Shown in pieces: positions 49,165 to 56,400 of a stretch of DNA of 56,400 bases (within the stretch, counting starts at the first letter, position 1; each line of letters begins with the position of its first letter). Source of the DNA: Bacilli bacterium (lineage in GTDB: Bacteria; Bacillota_I; Bacilli_A; RF39; UBA660); the NCBI GenBank assembly GCA_017622175.1, contig JAGARQ010000043.1, forward strand, positions 1-56,400. The letters run 5' to 3'. Position numbers and translations under genes: made by a program. The notes under the pieces are model-generated. The model searched no databases, was not told the origin of the DNA, and saw nothing but the letters and a program-made list of their open reading frames with translations.

Positions 49165-49761
49165 ATGAAAAAATGTACTGAGAAGGAAGAACTGAAAAAC
49201 TTAATAGTACAAACAAGAAGAAAAGAAAAGATAAAAAAGGAACATGTTAATGTTAAATGGATTATTGAAATAGTTATAATGGCATTTACTATTTCATTTG
49301 CATTGTCATTTGTTTCACAAACAACAATACCAAAATTATCTACTTGGATTGGTGTAGTTATTACCTTAATATTCATTGGATTAGGTATTATCTTTGATAT
49401 TGTGGGAGTTGCTGTGAATAGTGCAGATGAAAAGGTATTTCATTCTATGAATGCTAGAAAAGTAAAGGGGTCAAAAGTAGCTGTTATTTTTAAGAAAAAT
49501 GCTGATAAGGTATCTAGTTTCTGTAATGACGTTATTGGAGATATTTGTGGTATTATTTCTGGTGCAGCTGGGACAACTATTGCAGTTAATATTGCTAAGT
49601 CATTAAATGTTGAATTATTATTTGTGAATTTAACTGTTGCAGCAATAATTGCAGCTTTAACTATTGGTGGAAAAGCTATGGGTAAAAGTTTTGCAATGAA
49701 TAAGAGTGATATTATTCTTTATGAATTTGCTAAAATAGTTTCTATATTTTATAAGGGATAG
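49165..49761 (+). CDS. oapA: OapA-like OLE-RNA-associated membrane protein
   Basis: A 198-residue membrane protein with a basic N-terminal arm (residues 8-30). About four hydrophobic segments follow (33-50, 62-84, about 126-144, 152-170). FDIVGVAVNSADEKVFHSM and NADKVSSFCNDVIGDICG are conserved-looking; the latter holds D122-x3-D126, the DxxxD motif reported for OapA. The family partners OLE RNA and is linked to Mg2+ and stress responses. It begins about 55 bases after the RNA with AAAGGAG. An uncharacterised CorB-like annotation is the alternative name. Identification by family recall and context. Confidence 0.75.
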   Translation: MKKCTEKEELKNLIVQTRRKEKIKKEHVNVKWIIEIVIMAFTISFALSFVSQTTIPKLSTWIGVVITLIFIGLGIIFDIVGVAVNSADEKVFHSMNARKVKGSKVAVIFKKNADKVSSFCNDVIGDICGIISGAAGTTIAVNIAKSLNVELLFVNLTVAAIIAALTIGGKAMGKSFAMNKSDIILYEFAKIVSIFYKG

Positions 49762-49778
49762 AGATATCTCTTTTTTTA
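49759..49778 (+). terminator. Intrinsic terminator
   Basis: AGAGAT and ATCTCT form a compact palindrome overlapping the oapA stop, followed by seven T's. Confidence 0.7.
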
Positions 49779-49810
49779 TTGTATAATTGTTAATAGAGGG
49801 TGATAAGGTT

Positions 49811-50791
49811 ATGGTAAAGAAAAGAAATCAAGCAATCCAAATATTAAGAGTAGTTGCATGTATTATGGTTTTCTTTGTACATTTTGGACAACGTTTATCA
49901 ATAACAGGAACAATTGGTTCTTTATTTGATTTTGGTAAATATGGTGTTCAATTGTTTTTTCTTATAAGTGGTTTCTTAGCTGCTAAAACGTTTAAAGAAA
50001 ATAAGAAAGTAAATATAAAAGAATATTATATTAAAAGAGCAATTACATTATTACCTTTATATTATTTTGTTATTTTAATTTATTTTATTTTAGAAAATAT
50101 TTGTAATAATTATATGGATACTATTCCAATTGATAATACTGGTTTATATTGGTTTAGATATATATTTTTATTAAATGGATTTATTAATAGTGATACGTAT
50201 TTTTGGTCTAACTTAGGTATTACTTGGACAATTCCAATATTTGCATTTTTTTATTTAATGGCTCCATTCATATTGAAGAAGGTTAAGAATTTTTCATCTT
50301 CTATAGTTTGTTATATATCTATTTTTGGTGTTAGTAGAGTATTAAATTATATTTATGAGTGTAATATATTTACTTATATTCATTATTTATTTTTAGGGGT
50401 TTTATTATATTATTCTATAAAAGAAAAGAAAGAAGTAATTACTTCGTTAGTATTTTTAGTTTTATGTTTAGTTGCGGGGATTTTTCTAAAGATTGAATGG
50501 TTATATGTATTTGTATTTTGTTCTATTATTTTATTGTTATCAAAAGTTAAATTTAAGTTACCTAAATTTTTAGAAAAGATTATTAATGTTTTAGATAAGT
50601 ATTCTTATACTTTATATCTTGGACATGGTGTTATTTTTTGTGGGATATTAGATAAATTAATTTTATTTGGTACTTCATGAATTATTATTTTATTAATTGC
50701 AATATTTGGTACTTGTTTATTTACTTTTATAGTTGGTAAGTATATTGAGAAACCTATGCAAAGAATTCTTTCTAAAAAACTTTTAGATTAA
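49811..50791 (+). CDS. Acyltransferase family 3 membrane protein with in-frame UGA
   Basis: ATG 49811 (after AGGGTGATAAGG) gives 289 codons to a UGA at 50678, then 36 more codons to UAA at 50789. Residues before it match acyltransferase_3 (OafA-like): IQILRVVACIMVFFVHFG at the N-terminus, GVQLFFLISGFLAAKTF, and several transmembrane helices. Beyond the UGA the sequence is a last helix (IIILLIAIFGTCLFTFIVG) ending YIEKPMQRI, the conserved 'EKP' C-terminus. A Trp at this point before the last helix fits the family. So the gene is probably intact and UGA is read; otherwise it lacks its last helix. It would O-acylate a surface glycan. Confidence 0.75.
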
Positions 50792-50800
50792 TATGAATAT

Positions 50801-50829
50801 GACAAGTTTGAAGACTTGTCTTTTCTTTT
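50801..50829 (+). terminator. Intrinsic terminator
   Basis: GACAAGT and ACTTGTC pair around TTGAAG, followed by T-rich DNA, just after the extended acyltransferase frame. Its placement supports 50791 as the gene end. Confidence 0.75.
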
Positions 50830-50875
50830 GTTTTCTGATAAAATAAAGTGACTTTGATAAAACGAGGTGGATAAT

Positions 50876-52459
50876 ATGATACAAGTAAATAATGTAAGTT
50901 TAAAGTTTGGTAAAAGAACATTGTTTGAAGAAGTTAATATTAAATTTACTAATGGTAATTGTTATGGATTAATTGGAGCAAATGGTTCAGGTAAATCAAC
51001 TTTTTTAAAGATATTAAGTGGTGAGCAAGAAACTACTACTGGTGAAGTTGTTATTGGTAAAGATGAAAGAATGTCTTTCTTAAGACAAGATCACTATCAA
51101 TATGATGATAAGAGAGTTATTGATGTAGTTATTATGGGTAACCAAAAACTATATGCAATAATGGAAGAAAAGGACAGAATGTATCAACAAACTGAATTTA
51201 GTGATGAAGATGGTATGAAGTTAGCAGAACTTGAAGCTGAATTTATGGATTTAGATGGATGGAATGCTGAACCTGATGCAGCAGTACTTTTAAATAATTT
51301 AGGTATTGCAGAAGAACATCATTATATGACAATGGGTGAACTTCCAGTTAAGGAAAGAGTTAAAGTATTACTTGCTCAAGCTTTATTTGGAAATCCAGAC
51401 ATATTATTATTAGATGAACCTACTAACAGTTTGGACTTAGAAGCTATTAGATGGTTAGAAGAGTTTTTAATTAACTTTGATAATACAGTTATTATTGTTT
51501 CACATGATAGACATTTCTTAAATAAAGTATGTACACATATAGCTGATATTGATTATGGAAAAATTAAGTTATATGTAGGTAACTATGATTTCTGGTATGA
51601 ATCAAGTGAGTTATTACAAAGACAAATGAAAGAATCTAATAAGAAGAAAGAAGAAAAGATTAAAGAATTACAATCATTTATTGCGAGATTTAGTGCTAAT
51701 GCGTCTAAGAGTAAACAAGCTACTTCTCGTAAGAAAATGTTAGAAAAGATTCAATTGGATGAAATTATTCCTTCATCTAGAAAATATCCATATATTGATT
51801 TTAAAATTGAAAAACCTGCAGGTAAGGAAATTTTAAAAGTAGAAAATCTTACAAAGATTGTTGATGGAAGAAAGATTTTAGATAAAGTATCATTTACTAT
51901 TTTAAAGGGTGATAAAATTACTTTTATTGCTCAAGATGATATGGTTAAAACTACTTTATTTAATATTTTAATGGGTAAAGAAAAGTATGATAAAGGTACT
52001 ATTGAATGGGGTAAAACAATTATTCCAGGATATTTACCACAAGATAATAATGAATATTTTAATACTGATAAAAATATAATGGAGTGGATTGGTCAATACT
52101 ATGACATTAAAGATGAAACTATTTTACGTGGATTCTTAGGAAGAATGTTATTTAGTGGAGAAGATGTATTTAAGAAAGTTAATGTTTTATCTGGAGGAGA
52201 AAAAGCAAGATGTATGTTATCTAAGATGATGCTTGAAAATCCTAATTTCTTAATACTAGATGAACCTACAAACCACTTAGATCTTGAAAGTATTACGTCT
52301 TTAAATAAGGGACTTGTTAATTTCCAAGGAGAAATTTTATTTACATCACGTGACTATGAATTAAATAATACTGTTACTAATCGTGTAATTGAAATTTTAG
52401 AAGATGGAAAGATTATTGATAGAAGTGTTCCTTATGAAGAATATATTGATAAAAAGTAG
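50876..52459 (+). CDS. ABC-F family ATPase (YkpA/YbiT-like)
   Basis: A 527-residue cytoplasmic protein with two ABC domains and no membrane part. Domain 1 has Walker A GANGSGKST, a Walker B ILLLDEPTNSLD and VSHDRHFLN; domain 2 has LSGGEKARCML and ILDEPTNHLD. ABC-F proteins act on the ribosome. The first-domain signature is MGELPVKERVKV instead of LSGGE, and the second Walker A is FIAQDDMVKTT, lacking the GxxGxGK glycines, so nucleotide binding may be asymmetric. ATG 50876 follows GAGGTGG. The linker region is basic (KKKEEKIKELQ). Confidence 0.85.
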   Translation: MIQVNNVSLKFGKRTLFEEVNIKFTNGNCYGLIGANGSGKSTFLKILSGEQETTTGEVVIGKDERMSFLRQDHYQYDDKRVIDVVIMGNQKLYAIMEEKDRMYQQTEFSDEDGMKLAELEAEFMDLDGWNAEPDAAVLLNNLGIAEEHHYMTMGELPVKERVKVLLAQALFGNPDILLLDEPTNSLDLEAIRWLEEFLINFDNTVIIVSHDRHFLNKVCTHIADIDYGKIKLYVGNYDFWYESSELLQRQMKESNKKKEEKIKELQSFIARFSANASKSKQATSRKKMLEKIQLDEIIPSSRKYPYIDFKIEKPAGKEILKVENLTKIVDGRKILDKVSFTILKGDKITFIAQDDMVKTTLFNILMGKEKYDKGTIEWGKTIIPGYLPQDNNEYFNTDKNIMEWIGQYYDIKDETILRGFLGRMLFSGEDVFKKVNVLSGGEKARCMLSKMMLENPNFLILDEPTNHLDLESITSLNKGLVNFQGEILFTSRDYELNNTVTNRVIEILEDGKIIDRSVPYEEYIDKK

Positions 52460-52467
52460 GGGGATTT

Positions 52468-52923
52468 ATGGAAATAAAACAGGGTATAGTTCGTAATTAT
52501 GTTGTTACTGATAGAGAAAAGTTCTGTGATGCTATGGCAAGAACTTTATGTAAGATGCAAATTTCTTATGTTCAAATAGATAATGAATTTCATTTTAATG
52601 ATAAGATTTATAGATTTTATAATTTTGGAGAAGTTATTGAACTTACAGAACATGTTTCATTTGTTTGTCTAGATAGAGAGAAAGTTTTAACTTTATCACC
52701 TAGTGATTTATTATTTACTAGAGAAAAAGATGATTTAGCTAGAATGCTTGATCCTTTACAAGCAGATGTTATTTCTGCTCCAGAAGAAGTAACTTTTGAA
52801 GATAAAAGACAAAAAACACAAGTAAATGTAAAACAATTAAGAAAACATGATAATAAAATGGTTAATCAAAGATTAAGAAATAGTTATAGACAACAAGGTT
52901 TTAGAAATAGACGTAATGGTTAA
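52468..52923 (+). CDS. Small protein with basic C-terminal tail
   Basis: A 151-residue protein starting 8 bases after the ABC-F stop with GGGGG. The first 100 residues are mixed alpha/beta (FCDAMARTLCKMQISYVQID, KIYRFYNFGEVIE). The last 30 are Arg/Lys/Asn/Gln-rich (NQRLRNSYRQQGFRNRR), typical of RNA- or ribosome-binding tails. Operon with an ABC-F factor suggests a translation-related role, by context only. Confidence 0.5.
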   Translation: MEIKQGIVRNYVVTDREKFCDAMARTLCKMQISYVQIDNEFHFNDKIYRFYNFGEVIELTEHVSFVCLDREKVLTLSPSDLLFTREKDDLARMLDPLQADVISAPEEVTFEDKRQKTQVNVKQLRKHDNKMVNQRLRNSYRQQGFRNRRNG

Positions 52924-52983
52924 ATTTATAGTTTTTGTTCTAAAGGTTGTGTGTTATAATATTGTTAGATGAGAGGTGCTAAT

Positions 52984-53424
52984 ATGGGAAAAGTATATGA
53001 GCAAGTATTAAAATTTAAAGAAAGACATCCAATGACAATTGCATGGAGATTAAAACAAAATGCTTCTGTTATTGAGCAACATTTAAATCCAGGAGAAAGA
53101 CCATTATATACTTTTGCAGCACAAAAGAATGATAGTCCATTTAATATTTGGAGTACTGCTGTTATATGTCTTACTAATAAAAGAATATTAATTGGTAGAA
53201 AAAGAGTAGTTATTGGATATTTCTATAATGCTATTACACCAGATATGTTTAATGATTTAAAAATATCTAGTGGTATTATTTGGGGAAAAGTTCATATTGA
53301 TACTGTTAAAGAATTTATTACTTTATCAAATATTTCTAAAGAAGCATTATTAGAAATTGAAACAGAAATTTCTTCTTATATGATGGAAGAAAAGAAAAAA
53401 TATGCTAGAGAAGGCGATAAATAA
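52984..53424 (+). CDS. PH-domain protein
   Basis: A 146-residue soluble protein with a bacterial PH-like core: ERPLYTFAAQKNDSPFN, STAVICLTNKRILIGRKRV and IWGKVHIDTVKEFITLSN follow the 'a.v.lTnkRil......i.y..I' pattern. A helical N-terminus (about 1-35) precedes and a charged tail follows. The ATG at 52984 follows GAGAGGTG. The role is unknown. Confidence 0.65.
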   Translation: MGKVYEQVLKFKERHPMTIAWRLKQNASVIEQHLNPGERPLYTFAAQKNDSPFNIWSTAVICLTNKRILIGRKRVVIGYFYNAITPDMFNDLKISSGIIWGKVHIDTVKEFITLSNISKEALLEIETEISSYMMEEKKKYAREGDK

Positions 53425-53452
53425 AAGGACTTTATTTACGTCTTTTTTTTTG
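53424..53452 (+). terminator. Weak intrinsic terminator
   Basis: AAAGGAC and GTCTTTT pair imperfectly around TTTATTTAC, followed by a long T-run. Confidence 0.5.
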
Positions 53453-53476
53453 TTATAATGAGTATGGTGATAAGGT

Positions 53477-54751
53477 ATGAAAAAGGCTATGCCAATTCTA
53501 TTAATTATTGGGTGTTTAGGTTTAATATTACAAGTTGCTGTTAATGTTTTTACTGTTGAAAAGAATAGTAATTATACTTTGAAGACAGATGAGAATGTTT
53601 ATAGTATTAAAGAACATTTAGAAGTAATTGATGAAGTTTCTTATTATAATATTGGAATTACAGATAAAGATGGTCAAGTATATACAGTGTTTTTAGAAAA
53701 AAATCTTAATAAGCAAACTGAGATTGTTAGGGATATTAAGACTTTTAAATCTAATAATTTAAGTTGTATATTTCCGATATTTAGAAGAGGTGTAACTGGA
53801 AATGTTACATGTTTATATAATGGTGAAGCAGTTAGTTATGATTATTTAAAACAAATGGGTAATGCTGATGTAAAAACTATTGTAGAAAAATTAAAGAGTG
53901 AAAAGTATTCTCATAAGACTTGGGAAGAAAGAACTTCTTCTGTAGAAAAAATGTTTGCTGAGGGTAGAGGTATTGATGTTTATACAGATAATATTTTAAA
54001 AGATTATACTTTCTTAATATGGAGATATAAGGGATTATATATTTTAAAAAATGATGATTTATTAATAAAAGATTATTTAGAAAAAGATATTTATGATAAT
54101 ACTTTATCTGCTATTGTTGGTAGATATTATGTTACTGCAGAAAAGAAAACTGAAACGTTTAGGGTAAGTGAACTAGTTTATTATAATACTAAAGAACTTG
54201 GTAGAGGAAAGATAATATTACCTGATGCTACAAGTAGTGATATTTATTTTAATGGTGTTGTAGGTAATGTTCTTTATATGACTGATATTGGTAATAAGAA
54301 ACAATTTGTTATTAATCCTGCTGCAGAAAAAGTTACTGAAGTTGGTAATGCTGAAAAAGGATTTATTACTTTTGTAGATGGTGAAAAGAAAGAAGTTTCT
54401 GCAAATGAGTTTTTAACTTCAAAAGTTTATTTTAGTAATGCTTTAGTTACTAATGATGAAATTATTAAAAAGTATGGTGCTGATGTACAAATAAAAAGAG
54501 ATGGAGAATTTTATTATTTTAAATGTAGTAATGGAAAGTTCTATAGATCACATATTGATAGTCCTGATAAAGCTGAAGTTTTATTTAGTTTTAATAATAT
54601 TACTGAATGGAAAGTAAAGAATGGTGATATATTATTAGCTGCTGGGGATATGGTTTATTTCTATAATGAAAAAGAAGGTTTATTACCAATTGCTAATAAT
54701 AAAGAGTTATTATATAACAGTAATAATATTATTGATTTTTGGAAGAAGTAG
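53477..54751 (+). CDS. Membrane-anchored beta-rich extracellular protein
   Basis: A 424-residue protein. An N-terminal transmembrane helix (MPILLIIGCLGLILQVAVNVF) is followed by a beta-rich extracellular part. A helical segment near residues 150-165 contains TWEERTSSVEKMFAEG. The second half has repeated strand patterns (GLYILKNDDLL, GNVLYMTDIGNKKQF, DGEFYYFKCSNGKF, DMVYFYNEKEGLL), possibly a beta-propeller. No catalytic motif. It is the last gene before the tRNA pair and has its own terminator. Confidence 0.6.
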   Translation: MKKAMPILLIIGCLGLILQVAVNVFTVEKNSNYTLKTDENVYSIKEHLEVIDEVSYYNIGITDKDGQVYTVFLEKNLNKQTEIVRDIKTFKSNNLSCIFPIFRRGVTGNVTCLYNGEAVSYDYLKQMGNADVKTIVEKLKSEKYSHKTWEERTSSVEKMFAEGRGIDVYTDNILKDYTFLIWRYKGLYILKNDDLLIKDYLEKDIYDNTLSAIVGRYYVTAEKKTETFRVSELVYYNTKELGRGKIILPDATSSDIYFNGVVGNVLYMTDIGNKKQFVINPAAEKVTEVGNAEKGFITFVDGEKKEVSANEFLTSKVYFSNALVTNDEIIKKYGADVQIKRDGEFYYFKCSNGKFYRSHIDSPDKAEVLFSFNNITEWKVKNGDILLAAGDMVYFYNEKEGLLPIANNKELLYNSNNIIDFWKK

Positions 54752-54769
54752 GAAACTACTTCTTTTTTA
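54745..54769 (+). terminator. Intrinsic terminator
   Basis: AGAAGTAG and CTACTTCT pair around GAAA, followed by T's, overlapping the stop of the preceding gene. Confidence 0.8.
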
Positions 54770-54840
54770 TTGCATATAATATAAAAAATAATTTTTTTAG
54801 TTGAAATTTAAAAAAAGGTCTGATATAATCATAGGTACAT

Positions 54841-54914
54841 GGGGCTTTAGCCAAGTGGTAAGGCGTGGGTCTGCAACACCCTGAGCACCGGTTCAAATCC
54901 GGTAGGCCCCTCCA
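54841..54914 (+). tRNA. tRNA-Cys (GCA)
   Basis: Acceptor GGGGCTT pairs with AGGCCCC (one G-T). The anticodon is GCA in TCTGCAACA, the T-loop is GGTTCAAATCC, the discriminator is U73 and CCA is encoded. U73 with GCA is the Cys identity set. Confidence 0.95.
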
Positions 54915-54927
54915 TTTTTTTTTATTT

Positions 54928-55002
54928 GCGGATGTAGTTTAATGGTTAGAATACGGCCTTGCCAAGGCTGTGATGGGGGTTCGATTCCCCTCATCCGCTC
55001 CA
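54928..55002 (+). tRNA. tRNA-Gly (GCC)
   Basis: Acceptor GCGGATG pairs with CATCCGC. The anticodon is GCC in CTTGCCAAG, the T-loop is GGTTCGATTCC and CCA is encoded. It is 13 bases after tRNA-Cys, so both are probably co-transcribed. A recombinase begins 600 bases downstream. Confidence 0.95.
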
Positions 55003-55039
55003 TAGTGAAATCTGCTCGAACTTTTCGAGTTTAATAAAT

Positions 55040-55069
55040 AACTAATCTAGAAATGGATTAGTTTTTTTG
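55040..55069 (+). terminator. Intrinsic terminator after the tRNA pair
   Basis: AACTAATC and GGATTAGTT pair around TAGAAAT, followed by T's. Confidence 0.75.
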
Positions 55070-55112
55070 TGTTTAAAAAGACTATCCTACTTTATAAGGA
55101 AAGGATGGAACT

Positions 55113-55385
55113 ATGGTAAAGATTATTAAGGAAGAACTATCATTTGAAGAATCATTAAAAAAGAAAATTGAGTTTATTTGTGATTTTTGTAATACTACTC
55201 CAAAATTTATTAACGGAAGTATTAGAAAGATTGATAAGACAAATTTAACTTATATTGAACCACATAGAATTATTATCAATAATATTACTTTTCTTGCTTT
55301 TAATTATTCTAATGAGATTTTTATTGAAAACTTATCTAATAATATTAAGTTATCAGATTTAGAAAACTATTTAAAATCAATCTAA
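55113..55385 (+). CDS. Small protein of unknown function between tRNAs and recombinase
   Basis: A 90-residue protein with one Cys pair (ICDFCNT, CxxC) and otherwise alpha/beta character. AAAGGA precedes the ATG. It lies between the tRNA-Gly gene and the recombinase. Whether it belongs to the chromosome or to the mobile element is not clear. No family recognised. Confidence 0.5.
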   Translation: MVKIIKEELSFEESLKKKIEFICDFCNTTPKFINGSIRKIDKTNLTYIEPHRIIINNITFLAFNYSNEIFIENLSNNIKLSDLENYLKSI

Positions 55386-55407
55386 ATACTATGCCCTATT
55401 TGGGGCA

Positions 55408-55435
55408 TTGACAAATCTTTAAAAAATGATATTAT
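55408..55435 (+). promoter_or_regulatory. Promoter of leader peptide and recombinase
   Basis: TTGACA (55408-55413) and TATTAT (55430-55435) are spaced 16 bases apart. A GGGCAT/ATGCCC stem of the previous unit's end lies immediately before it. Confidence 0.6.
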
Positions 55436-55482
55436 ATAAAACCAATAAAGGATGTATCATCTCTAGAAATGGAGGGACATTT

Positions 55483-55560
55483 ATGATAAAATATATACAT
55501 AAGAAAATAAATTTATATAATGATTTTATTGAGGAGTCAGTAGTATTTAGACTTTATTAA
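55483..55560 (+). CDS. Leader peptide of recombinase attenuator
   Basis: A 25-codon ORF with GGAGGG before its ATG (55483) encodes a basic start (MIKYIHKKINLY) and an end ESVVFRLY, then UAA. Its 3' end overlaps the 5' arm and loop of a strong terminator. A ribosome that finishes the peptide would cover the 5' arm and block the terminator. Tn916-type tet(M) leaders use a similar plan; family relation is inference. Confidence 0.6.
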   Translation: MIKYIHKKINLYNDFIEESVVFRLY

Positions 55561-55584
55561 ATACTATTGTCTCCTCTTTTTTTG
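55531..55584 (+). promoter_or_regulatory. Transcription attenuator upstream of serine recombinase
   Basis: A stem of about 20 pairs joins GAGGAG-CA-TAGTATTTA (55531-55549) with TAAATACTA-TG-CTCCTC (55558-55576), with a single T-T mismatch and one G-T pair. It is followed by seven T's (55577-55583). The 5' arm is the leader ORF's last codons. The recombinase ATG is 20 bases beyond the T-run. Confidence 0.7.
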
Positions 55585-55597
55585 GAAAAGGAGTTGA

Positions 55598-56400
<803 letters not shown>

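Overview
The window is AT-rich chromosomal DNA from a low-GC Firmicute. Short intergenic gaps, Shine-Dalgarno sites before most genes, and hairpin-plus-T-run terminators after most transcription units point to an uncultured, probably anaerobic, gut-type Bacilli/Clostridia relative (lineage is inference). Cell-wall remodelling genes, spore-associated genes (CotJ proteins, a SleC-like lytic protein, a collagen-like coat protein), phosphoketolase, Rieske, radical-SAM and iron-sulfur flavoprotein genes fit an anaerobic, possibly spore-related lifestyle.

Layout. 1-400: terminator, then a candidate type I toxin-antitoxin locus. 409-7874: CDF metal exporter, Nudix, small kinase, UDG-fold protein, mini-ClpB-like ATPase, glmS ribozyme plus glmS, and a DUF5011 surface protein. 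7901-16424 (mostly minus): MazF-like/Panacea-like pair, radical SAM, UDG, flavoprotein, Nudix, a plus-strand FAD/Rieske oxidoreductase, HD and PHP phosphoesterases, and CotJA-B/CotJC. 16518: tRNA-His. 16666-25016: small enzymes, a BRO/DinD-like protein, DUF5662, nucleotidyltransferase, S66 peptidase, MscS channel and a glycosyltransferase. 25029-31160: collagen-like protein, LysM and SleC-like cluster, nitroreductase and rhodanese lipoprotein. 31193-36485: htpG behind a split CIRCE-like operator, and phosphoketolase. 36605-42266: surface protein, RelQ-type alarmone synthetase, and a sulfur/thiol cluster (cysteine desulfurase, thioredoxin, glutaredoxin-CcdA fusion). 42327-48465: DUF1292 and exported cell-wall and metallopeptidase proteins. 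48474-49761: a ~600-nt structured RNA followed by an OapA-like membrane protein (OLE RNA system). 49811-54751: acyltransferase, ABC-F ATPase, PH-domain protein. 54841-56400: tRNA-Cys, tRNA-Gly, then a leader-peptide attenuator driving a large serine recombinase that runs off the window, probably the edge of a mobile element.

Two points stand out. First, I found no protein gene of ordinary size that clearly ends at UGA. About 65 end at UAA or UAG, and the only four UGA 'stops' are each followed in frame by more codons and then UAA/UAG. In two of these the extra part is substantial (36 and 56 codons), and in one it restores a family C-terminus. This suggests UGA is rarely used and may be read as Trp here. 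Second, the ~600-nt RNA at 48.5-49.1 kb has a perfect consensus promoter and lies directly upstream of a protein with the hallmarks of OapA, including a DxxxD motif, so it is very likely an OLE RNA.
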